DNA of 64,000 nucleotides from Elusimicrobiota bacterium (lineage in GTDB: Bacteria > Elusimicrobiota > Elusimicrobia > UBA1565 > UBA9628), in the NCBI GenBank assembly GCA_016194705.1, contig JACQAZ010000004.1, positions 124,001 to 188,000 on the forward strand, written 5' to 3'. This document shows, piece by piece, positions 51,746 through 59,873 of the stretch. A model generated the notes under the pieces. It was not told the origin of the DNA and ran no database searches. It was given only the letters and a program-made list of their open reading frames with translations. Positions within the stretch are counted from its first letter, which is position 1, and each line of letters begins with the position of its first letter. The translations under genes were made by a program, and so were the position numbers.

Positions 51746-52750
51746 GTGGGCTTCTGGGAGCGCAAGAGGGTGCTCGTCGCCGGCGGGGCGGGCTTCATCG
51801 GCAGCCATGTGGTTGAAGAGCTCCTCAAGCGCGGCTCCCGCGTGAGCGTGGCCGATCACATGAGCGCCGGGCGCCGGGCCAACCTCAAGGCCGTGCGCCG
51901 CGAGCTGCGCTTCATCGAGACCGATTTTCTCTCGCCCGCGCAGTGCCGCAAGGCCTGCGCGGGACAGGAGATCGTCTTGAACCTGGCGGCGAAGGTGGCC
52001 GGGGTGGGCTTCAATTCCCAGCACCACGGCACGATGTTCCGCGAGAACATCTTGATCGCGGCGCACGTCATGGAGGCCGCGCGCGAGGCCGGCGTCGGAC
52101 GGTTCCTCGTGGTGAGTTCCGCCTGCGTCTACCCTCACGACTGCGGCGTTCCGACCCTCGAGGAGGACGGCGCGCGCGACGCGCCCGAACCCGCCTCCGA
52201 GGGCTACGGCTGGGCCAAGCGGATGGCCGAATTTCTGGGGACCGCGTATCAAAGAGAATTCGGCATGAAGGTCGCCATCGCCCGGCCGGCCAACGCCTAC
52301 GGCCCGCGCGACCACTTCGACACGCCCGCCGCGCATGTCGTGGCTTCCTTGATCCGTCGCGCGGTGCGGGGAGAAGACCCGGTGACGGTCTGGGGCAACG
52401 GGACTCCAAAGCGCAACTTCCTGTTCGTCGAGGACATCGCCCGCGGGCTTTTGGACGTGGCCGAGCGATATCCAGCCGCTGATCCAGTCAACCTGGGTTC
52501 CGACGAGGAGGTCTCGATCCGGGAGCTCGCCGAGCTGATCCTCGAGCTTTCGGGCTCGTCTTCGCGGTTGACCTTCGACCGCTCCAAGCCCGCGGGCCAG
52601 CCGCGGCGGTATTGCTCGACCGAGAAGGCCAAGAAGACCGTGGGATTTTCGGCGCGCATCCCGCTGCGCGAGGGCCTCTCAAGGACGATCTCCTGGTACC
52701 GGCAGACGCTGGTCCGCTCCGGACGGCGGGAGCGGCGCTCCGGCGCATGA
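51746..52750 (+). CDS. NAD-dependent epimerase/dehydratase (GDP-fucose synthase-like)
   Basis: A 334-residue extended SDR. VAGGAGFIGSHVVEELLKRG is the nucleotide loop, LNLAAKVAGVGFNSQHHG the conserved middle strand, VSSACVYPHDCG the catalytic serine region and YGWAKRMAEFLG supplies Tyr-x3-Lys. GFNSQHHG and SSACVYP are typical of GDP-L-fucose synthase and GDP-mannose 3,5-epimerase relatives. GTG start one base after the GT2 stop; overlaps the GNAT gene as ATGA. Confidence 0.88.
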   Translation: MGFWERKRVLVAGGAGFIGSHVVEELLKRGSRVSVADHMSAGRRANLKAVRRELRFIETDFLSPAQCRKACAGQEIVLNLAAKVAGVGFNSQHHGTMFRENILIAAHVMEAAREAGVGRFLVVSSACVYPHDCGVPTLEEDGARDAPEPASEGYGWAKRMAEFLGTAYQREFGMKVAIARPANAYGPRDHFDTPAAHVVASLIRRAVRGEDPVTVWGNGTPKRNFLFVEDIARGLLDVAERYPAADPVNLGSDEEVSIRELAELILELSGSSSRLTFDRSKPAGQPRRYCSTEKAKKTVGFSARIPLREGLSRTISWYRQTLVRSGRRERRSGA

Positions 52751-53259
52751 AGGAGCGTTTCGCGATAGCGACGGCCGCCGGGACGCCCGCAGTCGCCCTG
52801 CGCGCCATCGCCGAGGAGGACCTCGAGGATCTGCGCCTTTGGAAAAACGCCAACCGCGCCGGCTTTTTCTTCCAGGAGGTGATCTCCCGCGAGATGCAGA
52901 CGAAGTGGTTTGAGGGCTACCTCGAACGGCCTCACGACCGCATGTTTCTCGTCGAGTCGGGACCTTTGCGTGCGGGCTGCATGGGATTTAGGATGCTCGC
53001 GGGCGCGGCCGACTGCTACAACATCATCGCCGCCCCGCAGGCTCGCGGCAAGGGGCTGCTCGGCGGGGCCATGAGGCTGCTGTGCAGCTACATCGCGGCC
53101 GAGCACACGGCCCGCATCGGCTGCCGCGTGCTCAAAGGCAATCCGGCGGTGGACTGGTACCGGAAATGCGGCTACAGGATCGCCGGCGAGCGCGAGGATC
53201 ACTTTGAGATGGAGCTCGACTTGGACCGCTTCAAGTCCTGCGCGTACGAGAAGACGTGA
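52747..53259 (+). CDS. GNAT-family N-acetyltransferase (PseH-like)
   Basis: A 170-residue acetyltransferase. LRAIAEEDLEDLRLWKNANR near the start is the pattern of PseH/RimJ-like GNATs, and APQARGKGLLGGAMRLL is the acetyl-CoA pyrophosphate-binding loop; the C-terminal VLKGNPAVDWYRKCGYRI closes the fold. In PseH such enzymes acetylate a 4-amino sugar nucleotide. Next to a DegT aminotransferase and upstream SDR, this forms the usual trio for making an N-acylated amino sugar. Confidence 0.87.
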   Translation: MKERFAIATAAGTPAVALRAIAEEDLEDLRLWKNANRAGFFFQEVISREMQTKWFEGYLERPHDRMFLVESGPLRAGCMGFRMLAGAADCYNIIAAPQARGKGLLGGAMRLLCSYIAAEHTARIGCRVLKGNPAVDWYRKCGYRIAGEREDHFEMELDLDRFKSCAYEKT

Positions 53260-53275
53260 CGAGCGGAGGCGCCGC

Positions 53276-54379
53276 ATGATCAACGTTTTCGGCTCGCTGG
53301 TGGGCAAGGAGGAGCTCGATGAGATCCGCACGAGCCTCGAGGCCCAGTGGATGGGCATCGGCCCGAAAACCGGAGCCTTCGAGAAGGCTTTCGCCGAGAG
53401 GCAGGGGCTTCCCGGCTTCGTGCTCCTCGATTCGGGCTCCAACAGCCTTTATATGGCGGTCAAGCTCCTGGAACTGCCGCCGGGCTGCGAGGTCGTCGTG
53501 CCTTCGTTCACGTGGATCGCCTGCGCCCACGCGGTCGTCCTTTCGGGCTGCACGCCGGTCTTTTGTGACGTGGATTATGAGACCCACAACGCCACCGCAA
53601 AGTCCGTGGCGGCCGCGGTCACGAAGAAGACCAAGGCCGTCATGGTCGTCCATTACGGAGGACTTCCGGCCGAGGTCGAGGAGATAGCCAAGCTGGGGCT
53701 TCCCATCATAGAGGACGCCGCGCACGCGGTCGACTCCAAGCGCAGGGGCCGCTCTTGCGGCGGCCTCTCGGAGGTCGGCATCTACAGTTTCGACGCCATC
53801 AAAAACCTCGCCATGGGAGAGGGCGGCGGGCTGACGGCGCGCGATCCGCGAGCGATCGCCCGGGCGCGCCAACTGCGCTACTGCGGCATCGGCAAGTCGG
53901 GCTTCGAAGCCTCCGCGAACAAGGCTCGCTGGTGGGAATACGATGTCGCGGAGTTTTTTCCGAAGATGCTGCCCTCTGATATCGCGGCTTCCATCGGCTT
54001 GGCGCAGCTCCGCAAGCTCTCAGTGATGCAGGAGTTCCGAAAGAAAATTTGGGACCTCTACCAGAGGGAGTTCAAGAACATCCCGTGGCTGTTGAGGCCC
54101 CAGGACGCGACGGGAGGGGACCAGCATTCGTATTTCACCTACTGCGTCAGGGTCCTCGGCGGCCGGCGCGACCGCTTCGCCAAGCATCTGTATGAGCGGG
54201 GCATCTACACGACGCTGCGCTATCATCCCCTGCACATGAACGCGATCTATCGGTCCCGCGCCAAGCTTCCCGTCTGCGAACGGTTGAACGATGAGGCCCT
54301 GAGCCTGCCCATTCATCCGGGACTCAACGACGGCGAGATCGCCAAGATCGTGGAGACCGTGAAGAAGTACCCGGCATGA
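53276..54379 (+). CDS. DegT/DnrJ/EryC1 aminotransferase
   Basis: A 367-residue sugar aminotransferase. LDSGSNSLYMAVKLLEL (phosphate cup), FCDVDYETHNA, IIEDAAHAVD (Asp147) and the Schiff-base Lys176 in YSFDAIKNLAMGEGG are all intact, unlike the His-type relative at 41726-42907. The ATG at 53276 follows GGAGG with seven bases between, one of the few strong ribosome binding sites. It precedes and overlaps the flavoprotein gene as ATGA. It likely makes the amino sugar that the GNAT acetylates. Confidence 0.92.
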   Translation: MINVFGSLVGKEELDEIRTSLEAQWMGIGPKTGAFEKAFAERQGLPGFVLLDSGSNSLYMAVKLLELPPGCEVVVPSFTWIACAHAVVLSGCTPVFCDVDYETHNATAKSVAAAVTKKTKAVMVVHYGGLPAEVEEIAKLGLPIIEDAAHAVDSKRRGRSCGGLSEVGIYSFDAIKNLAMGEGGGLTARDPRAIARARQLRYCGIGKSGFEASANKARWWEYDVAEFFPKMLPSDIAASIGLAQLRKLSVMQEFRKKIWDLYQREFKNIPWLLRPQDATGGDQHSYFTYCVRVLGGRRDRFAKHLYERGIYTTLRYHPLHMNAIYRSRAKLPVCERLNDEALSLPIHPGLNDGEIAKIVETVKKYPA

Positions 54380-55800
54380 GCCAGGAGCCCACGGTCGTGC
54401 TGGGGGCGGGCTGCGCGGGCCTTGCCGCCGCTTGGCGGCTGCAGAGCCGCGGCCGGCGCGTAGTGCTCATCGAGGCCGAAGACCACGCCGGGGGTTTGGC
54501 GGGAGGCATCCGCATCCGAGGCAACGTTTACGAGTACGGGCCGCACATCTTCCATACCACGGACCCGCAAATCCTTTCGGACATCAAGGGACTGATGGGG
54601 GCGGATCTGCTGCCTTACCGGCGAACGATCCAGATCAAGTTCCTGGGCAATTATTTCCAGTTCCCGCTCTCGATGACGGAAGTCGTTTTCAAGCTGCCGC
54701 CCGCCACGGTGCTGCGCGCGGCGGCGAGCTTCGTCTATTGCTTCGTTGCCGGAGCGCTTCGCAAGCCGGAGGTCGAGACCTCCGAGACCTTGCTCCGCCG
54801 CTGCTACGGCGAGGTTCTCTACCGGATCTTCTTCAAGAACTACATCACCCGGGTCTGGGGAATCCCGCCGTCCGAATTCTCGCCGGCCTTCGCGCGCGAA
54901 CGCATCCCGCGCTTCGATCTTCTCGAGATCTGGGACAAGATCAAGACCCTCGCGCGCCAGCGCCTGGGCGGCCTGGCGCAGGGCATCCGGACCTCGGGCT
55001 ACGTCGAGAAAGTGGAAGGCGACCTTTACACCACGCGCCAGGGATTCTCGATGATCACGCAAAGGATGGCGGAGCGCTTCACCGAGAAGAAGGGGGAATT
55101 GCTCCTCAACACCGCCGTGAAGAAGATCCTGCGCGAGGGCGGGCGCGTGACGGGGGTCGTCGTAGAGTCGGACGGACGCGAGCGCACCCTGGCCTGCGAG
55201 GCCGTGATCAGCACCTTGCCCATCAACGAGGCCGCCTTGTCCTTGTCTCCCGAATTGGGCCCTGAAGCCGTCTCGGCGGCAAGCGCGCTTCGCTTTCGCG
55301 CCATCGTCTTCGTGGGGATCAAGGTCAGGCGAGCCAGGGTCCTGCGCGCCTCCTTCATGTATTTTCGCGAGCATTCCTTCAACCGCATAACGGATCTTGG
55401 ATACTTCGGCTTCAAAATCGAACCCGCGGGCAGCACCTTGCTGGTGGCCGAGGTTTCCTGCGACCCGAAGGACCGCCTTTGGACGGACGAGGAGATGGTC
55501 AAGCGGGCCGTCGTCGCCGACCTCGTGCGCGAAGACATACTGGCGCAGGAAGAAATCGAGGAAATGCACGTATTTCGGGCCAAGCACGCGCAGCCGATGT
55601 ACACGATGGGATATGAAAAGGCCTTGTCGACTTTGCTCGGCGTCTTCAGCGAGTTCTCCAATTTCGAGACCGCCGGACGTCAGGGCCGGTTTCAGTACGT
55701 CAATACCCACGTCGCGATGAAGATGGGCTATGAAGCGGCCGATCGCCTCCTGGCGAAGACATTTGATAGGATCGAACGCCAAGATGCGCCCCACGCGTGA
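54376..55800 (+). CDS. UDP-galactopyranose-mutase-like FAD protein
   Basis: A 474-residue flavoprotein. The dinucleotide-binding VVLGAGCAGLAAAWRLQSRG with EAEDHAGGLAGG, then YEYGPHIFHTTDPQILSDI, are close to UDP-galactopyranose mutase, but the protein is about 90 residues longer and the middle and C-terminal parts (FKNYITRVWGIPPSEFSP, IEEMHVFRAKHAQPMYTMGY) look like the COG1232 protoporphyrinogen-oxidase-like group found in glycan loci. A sugar-ring mutase or oxidoreductase role is likely. Overlaps the membrane gene downstream by 17 bases. Confidence 0.82.
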   Translation: MSQEPTVVLGAGCAGLAAAWRLQSRGRRVVLIEAEDHAGGLAGGIRIRGNVYEYGPHIFHTTDPQILSDIKGLMGADLLPYRRTIQIKFLGNYFQFPLSMTEVVFKLPPATVLRAAASFVYCFVAGALRKPEVETSETLLRRCYGEVLYRIFFKNYITRVWGIPPSEFSPAFARERIPRFDLLEIWDKIKTLARQRLGGLAQGIRTSGYVEKVEGDLYTTRQGFSMITQRMAERFTEKKGELLLNTAVKKILREGGRVTGVVVESDGRERTLACEAVISTLPINEAALSLSPELGPEAVSAASALRFRAIVFVGIKVRRARVLRASFMYFREHSFNRITDLGYFGFKIEPAGSTLLVAEVSCDPKDRLWTDEEMVKRAVVADLVREDILAQEEIEEMHVFRAKHAQPMYTMGYEKALSTLLGVFSEFSNFETAGRQGRFQYVNTHVAMKMGYEAADRLLAKTFDRIERQDAPHA

Positions 55801-57100
55801 CGCCGCCTTGCTCGGCCTGATCTCCGCCGGGATATTCCTCTTCGTCTTCGTCATGACCCATCGCTTGCTGGGCGACGACATCTCCAGGTTCGAGGCGCTG
55901 ACCTCCTTCATGGAGGGGCGCGGCTTTCGGTCCGCCACGTATTCGATGATCGGCCCGCTCATGGGCGCCCCTCTGTATCTTCTCGGGAGGGTGTGGGAGA
56001 CGCCCGAGTGGTGGTGGACCCGGTTCGGCTGCCTGTTCTTCGCGTGCGTCTTCGGCTCCCTGGCCTGGCGGGTGCGCTTGCCCGGGTCCGCGGCGCTCAT
56101 GCGGCGATTCGTGGCGCTGCTCCTGAGCGCCTCGATGATCCCGCATGCCCTGATCGGCAACAGCGCGGAGCTCTTGACGACGATCTGCGTCGCAAGCGGC
56201 CTCCTCGCGCTGGCCTTGGGCCGTCCGGGGCTCGGGTGGGCGGCGATTCTGGTCGCAGGCGCCAACTCGCCGGCCACCGCCGTGGGCGTCGGCTTGGTCG
56301 CGGTGGCGTATTCCTGCAGGGTCGGGCGCTTGCGTTACCTGGCGATGCCGGTCGTCATGGCGGCGGCGGTCATGCTCGAGAACTGGGTCCGCAGGGGCGG
56401 CCCCTTCGTCACGGGGTACGATGGGCCCGTCGGCTCGCGCGGCCCGTTCCCGTATTCGGGGGGCTCGGTTTTCGGCTATCCCCTCCCCTTCGGCCTGATC
56501 TCCATCCTCTTTTCTTTCGGGAAGGGCCTGTTGTTCTTCGCTCCGGGCCTGCTTCTGGCCCGCGCCGCCTGGCGCAAGGCTCCGGGGCCGCAGGCGCGCG
56601 ATTTTCTGGCGTACTCCCTGCTTTTCCTGGGCGGCCTCGTGCTGGTCTTCTCGAACTCCTTGGGGGGGAGCGGCGGCTGGACCTGGGGGCCTCGTCCGTT
56701 TCTGTTCGCCGCCGTGCCGGCCTCCTTCTGCCTGGCGCTGTGCCTCGATGGCGGCAGTTCGGCGAAGGCGGCCCTGGCCTTGCTGGTCTTGCTGTCGATG
56801 TCCTGCTGGGTGGCCCTGAGCGGCGTCATCTACAGCTATCAGGGGCTCGAGATCTGCACAGCCAACGATTTCACTCTCGAACCCCTGTGCTGGTACGTCC
56901 CCGAGTTCAGCGTGCTGTGGCGCCCGCTGGTCACCTGGACGCTTTTCGCGCCGGGCCACTGGCTCTGGATCGCCTACTTCGGCGCGGGCTGGCTCGCCTT
57001 CTGCGCGCCGCTGCTCGCGCCCCTTCAAGCCGGCCTGATGTCCTTGTGGCGGGAGTCGCGCGACGCGGCCCTGCGGTGCGGCGCGCGGGCGCGCTGGTAG
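55784..57100 (+). CDS. Polytopic membrane protein, probably GT-C-like
   Basis: A 438-residue protein with roughly ten hydrophobic helices. After the first helix there is an extracytoplasmic loop with HRLLGDDISRFEALTSFMEG, placing acidic residues where GT-C enzymes have their catalytic Asp. I do not recognise a named family. ATG 55784 is chosen over an in-frame start at 55730 to limit overlap with the flavoprotein gene to 17 bases. Last gene of this operon; converges on the gene at 57111 ten bases away with no hairpin between. Confidence 0.7.
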   Translation: MRPTRDAALLGLISAGIFLFVFVMTHRLLGDDISRFEALTSFMEGRGFRSATYSMIGPLMGAPLYLLGRVWETPEWWWTRFGCLFFACVFGSLAWRVRLPGSAALMRRFVALLLSASMIPHALIGNSAELLTTICVASGLLALALGRPGLGWAAILVAGANSPATAVGVGLVAVAYSCRVGRLRYLAMPVVMAAAVMLENWVRRGGPFVTGYDGPVGSRGPFPYSGGSVFGYPLPFGLISILFSFGKGLLFFAPGLLLARAAWRKAPGPQARDFLAYSLLFLGGLVLVFSNSLGGSGGWTWGPRPFLFAAVPASFCLALCLDGGSSAKAALALLVLLSMSCWVALSGVIYSYQGLEICTANDFTLEPLCWYVPEFSVLWRPLVTWTLFAPGHWLWIAYFGAGWLAFCAPLLAPLQAGLMSLWRESRDAALRCGARARW

Positions 57101-57110
57101 ATGCGATGAG

Positions 57111-58079
57111 CTATCCGCCCCGGGACGGATAGTTCAGCCGGTACCAATTCAGGCTCTTCTCGATCCCCTCGTCGAGAACGGTCCGAGGCTCCCAGCCGAA
57201 GACCTTGGCCGCGCGCGAACAGTCGACGGCGAGCTTGAAGGGGATGCTCGGTTTGGCCTTGTCGTACTCGACGCGCAAATTTTTGCCCGAGGCAGTGATG
57301 ATCTTCTTGACCAAGGCATCCACCGAAACGGCCTTGCCCGAGCCGACGTTGACGAGCTCGAAGGGCGTGTTTTGGATCTTCAACGACGATTCGACAAAAT
57401 CGACGAGATCGTCCACGTAGAGAAGATCGCGGGACTCCGTTCCATCGCCCCAGACGACGACCTTGCCGTCCTTGGCGTGCATGACTTTGGCGACCGTCGC
57501 CCCGAAGACGTGGGATTTTTCGAGGTCGTACTTGTCGTGCGGGCCGTAGATGTTCGAGTGGCGGATCACCGTGTACTGGGTCGGCCTCAGGCGCGAGTAG
57601 AACTCGGCCATCTTCTCGAGGTAGACCTTGGTCCAGCCCACGCCGAAATACTTGTCGGTGATCTGCCCGGAAAAATCGTTTTCCTTGACTGGCGCCTCTT
57701 GGGAGGGGTACATCACGGTGCACGAGAAAAAGACCACGCGCTCGACCGCGTGCTCGCGGCAGGCGCGAAAGATCAAAGAATTCATGATCGCGTTGTCGGT
57801 CACGTGGTGATAGGGGCGCGTGACGATGTCCTTTGAGCCCGAGGTCGTCGCTGCGGCCTGGATCACGACGTCCGCCCCTTTGACGGCCTTGTCCACGGCT
57901 CCGGGCACGGTCAGGTCGGCCTTGAAGAACTTGACGCGCGGGTGACGGGCCAGTTCCCGGGGGGGCTTGGTCTTGTGCCAGGGGGCCAGTATGCGGTACT
58001 GCTCGCTTTGCAGGAAGCGCTCGAGGAGGTTTCTCCCGATGAAGCCCGTCGAGCCGCAGAGCAGAAGCCTGGCTGGCAT
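57111..58079 (-). CDS. NAD-dependent epimerase/dehydratase family protein lacking the catalytic tyrosine
   Basis: A 322-residue extended SDR. LCGSTGFIGRNLLERF forms the nucleotide loop, VVFFSCTVMYPSQEA the Ser/Thr strand (SCT rather than SS), and HSNIYGPHDKYDLE follows. At the Tyr-x3-Lys site the sequence reads YFGVGWTKVYLEKM: Lys151 is kept but the position four before it is Val147. The closest kind is GDP-fucose synthase/SDR-e. It is monocistronic, with TATAAT six bases before ATG 58079. Confidence 0.85.
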   Translation of the reverse strand: MPARLLLCGSTGFIGRNLLERFLQSEQYRILAPWHKTKPPRELARHPRVKFFKADLTVPGAVDKAVKGADVVIQAAATTSGSKDIVTRPYHHVTDNAIMNSLIFRACREHAVERVVFFSCTVMYPSQEAPVKENDFSGQITDKYFGVGWTKVYLEKMAEFYSRLRPTQYTVIRHSNIYGPHDKYDLEKSHVFGATVAKVMHAKDGKVVVWGDGTESRDLLYVDDLVDFVESSLKIQNTPFELVNVGSGKAVSVDALVKKIITASGKNLRVEYDKAKPSIPFKLAVDCSRAAKVFGWEPRTVLDEGIEKSLNWYRLNYPSRGG

Positions 58080-58085
58080 GCTCGG

Positions 58086-58091
58086 ATTATA
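58086..58091 (-). promoter_or_regulatory. Consensus -10 for the SDR gene at 57111-58079
   Basis: TATAAT on the minus strand, six bases before the ATG. Transcription would start at or next to the start codon. No convincing -35. Confidence 0.6.
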
Positions 58092-58123
58092 GGTAAAAAT
58101 TGGGTAAGAAATCGCCCCGCTCA

Positions 58124-58152
58124 TTGACGGGCGGCTTTTTGGGGCCTACGCT
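58124..58152 (+). promoter_or_regulatory. Promoter for the small orphan gene
   Basis: TTGACG (58124-58129), 17-bp spacer, TACGCT (58147-58152). The -10 touches the first ATG (58153) and lies six bases before the second (58159), the same geometry as the other leaderless candidates. Confidence 0.5.
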
Positions 58153-58440
58153 ATGAGCATGGAAATGCGCACGCAGAAGCTCATGCTCGTCTTCGAGGCC
58201 ATCAACGACACCTTGCACGAGTCCTTCGTCGGCGCGACCTCCTTGCCCATGTCGCTGGTGGAGCGCCGCCACCAGGAGCACCCTCCAGAGGAGATCGCCC
58301 ACTGGAGCCCGGAGCAGAAGGTCTATTACCGCTGCGTCGAGTCGGGCCTCTCCGCGCAGGAGACCCCCACGTTCCTCTCCAGCTACGCGCAAACGGCCGG
58401 GCGCTTCGGCTGGAAGACCTTCGTCGACGACCTACAGTAG
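58153..58440 (+). CDS. Small soluble protein, unknown function
   Basis: A 95-residue protein (93 from the second ATG at 58159, which fits the promoter better). It is soluble and helical, with conserved-looking segments VFEAINDTLHESFVGATSLP and EEIAHWSPEQKVYYRCVES. I do not recognise a family. It is a single gene on the plus strand between two minus-strand glycan operons and ends nine bases inside the convergent GT2 gene. Own promoter and codon usage like the neighbours support a real gene. Confidence 0.65.
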   Translation: MSMEMRTQKLMLVFEAINDTLHESFVGATSLPMSLVERRHQEHPPEEIAHWSPEQKVYYRCVESGLSAQETPTFLSSYAQTAGRFGWKTFVDDLQ

Positions 58441-59100
58441 CCCGAAGCGCTCCCTCGAGATCAGCCGCAGTATGTCGATGCCGTTGAGGATGGGGTGCAT
58501 CTTGCGCGCGGAGCCCACGCGCTTGGGCTCGTCGCCCGGGATGTCGCAGACCTTGAGGCCCCGCTTGGCGCACTGAATAGCGAGATACGGCTCGAGGCCC
58601 GCGCGCGGCAGGTCGGTCGGCAGGCCCTGGGCCAGGTCCTTTCGGAAGGCGCGGAACATGACCAAGGAATCGGTGTAATGCGCGCCGAACAGGACGTTGA
58701 TCATCTGGGTGAAGATCCAATTGCCCAGGCCCGTGACGGCGTCGTCGTCCTCGCTCTTGGCCCCTTGAGCGTAGCGCGAGACGATCACCATGTCGTAGCC
58801 CTCCTCCATTTTGGCCAAGAGGTCGGGGATGCGCTCCGGCAGCGAGTTGCCGTCCGGGCTGAAGGCGACCACCACGTCGCCGGTGGCGTGCTCGAGCGCC
58901 TCGCGGTAGGCGTTGGTGATGCCGCGGGACTGCTGTGCCACGACGCGGCAGCCCTGCGCCCGGGCGTACTCGACCGTACCGTCCGTCGAGCGGCCGTCGA
59001 TGACGAGCATCTCGTCGAACCATTGCTTCTTGATGCGCGGCATCATGAGCTTGAGGCCTTCGAGCTCGTTGACGGTCGGCATGAGCAAGGTCGTCCTCAT
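58432..59100 (-). CDS. GT2 glycosyltransferase, SPDGN variant (paralog A)
   Basis: A 222-residue GT-A protein: LLMPTVNELEGLKLMMPRIK, LVIDGRSTDGTVEYA, then, where GT2 enzymes have DxD, the sequence FSPDGNSLPER (Ser81-Pro-Asp83). IVSRYAQGAKSEDDDAV and CDIPGDEPKRVGSARK follow. It is closely similar along its whole length to the GT2 protein at 60891-61595, including the altered motif, so the pair arose by duplication. Overlaps the upstream SDR gene as ATGA. Confidence 0.85.
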   Translation of the reverse strand: MRTTLLMPTVNELEGLKLMMPRIKKQWFDEMLVIDGRSTDGTVEYARAQGCRVVAQQSRGITNAYREALEHATGDVVVAFSPDGNSLPERIPDLLAKMEEGYDMVIVSRYAQGAKSEDDDAVTGLGNWIFTQMINVLFGAHYTDSLVMFRAFRKDLAQGLPTDLPRAGLEPYLAIQCAKRGLKVCDIPGDEPKRVGSARKMHPILNGIDILRLISRERFGLL

Positions 59101-59873
59101 CGCGCGGGCTTCTGGCGGGAGAGAAACTGCTCGATGCTTCGCTTGGAGCTCTTGTCGAAGAGCGGGCAGACGGCGACGATCTTGCGGTTGTCGACGACGG
59201 GGACCGTGTAGAGGCCTTTGCCGAAGCTCGGATTCTTGCCGGCGAGTTTGGCCGCCTCGGACAAGGTGATGGAATCATTGGCGGCGGCGTTGTAGATGCC
59301 GCCGAGGTTCTTCTTGAGGGCGAGCGCGATGAAGGTCTCGACGTCGGAATGCGTGACGCAATTGAAGGTCGACCGGCCCGAGAGGTCGAGCTCGGGGTCC
59401 GCGTCGGTCAAGATGCGCACGAGGTTTCCGGGGCGCGAATGGCGGTCCAGCATGAAGACCGGCCGAAGGATCAGCGGGTCGCAGGCGCGCTCGGCCACGA
59501 TCGCCTCGGACATCAGCTTGGTCATGCCGTAGACCCCGCCCCCCGCGGCGTCGGCCGGGAATGAATCGCCTTCGCGGTGCGGGCCCGGCGTGTCGGGGTA
59601 GACCGAGACCGACGAGAGATAGACGAACTTCTTGTGCGGCAGGGAGACCAGCCGCTGGGTCAGAAACAGGTTGTCCTCGAGATAGGAATAGAGCGGGTCG
59701 CTCGTGATGCCGCGGCGCGATGAGGCCGCGCAGTGGATGATGGTCTCGACCCCGGTCTTGGGCAAGGTCTTGAAAAGCGCCGAGGCGTTCTCGCGCGTGA
59801 GCCCCTCGCCGCCGAGGCGCTCGTGCAGGTGGCGGCCCAGCCCCGAGCCCGCGCCCGTGATCAGCAATTTCAT
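59097..59873 (-). CDS. NAD-dependent epimerase/dehydratase family protein
   Basis: A 258-residue SDR. LLITGAGSGLGRHLHERLG is the nucleotide loop, YLSSVSVYPDTPG the serine strand and GVYGMTKLMSEAI supplies Tyr-x3-Lys. It is short for a nucleotide-sugar epimerase. It overlaps the neighbouring SDR gene and the GT2 gene as ATGA. Substrate unknown. Confidence 0.83.
   Translation of the reverse strand: MKLLITGAGSGLGRHLHERLGGEGLTRENASALFKTLPKTGVETIIHCAASSRRGITSDPLYSYLEDNLFLTQRLVSLPHKKFVYLSSVSVYPDTPGPHREGDSFPADAAGGGVYGMTKLMSEAIVAERACDPLILRPVFMLDRHSRPGNLVRILTDADPELDLSGRSTFNCVTHSDVETFIALALKKNLGGIYNAAANDSITLSEAAKLAGKNPSFGKGLYTVPVVDNRKIVAVCPLFDKSSKRSIEQFLSRQKPAR

Noticed and set aside
58111-58140. CGCCC/GGGCG hairpin with five T residues before the small orphan gene
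   Set aside because: No plus-strand gene ends upstream, and the segment overlaps the promoter of the small gene. The stem is only five pairs.
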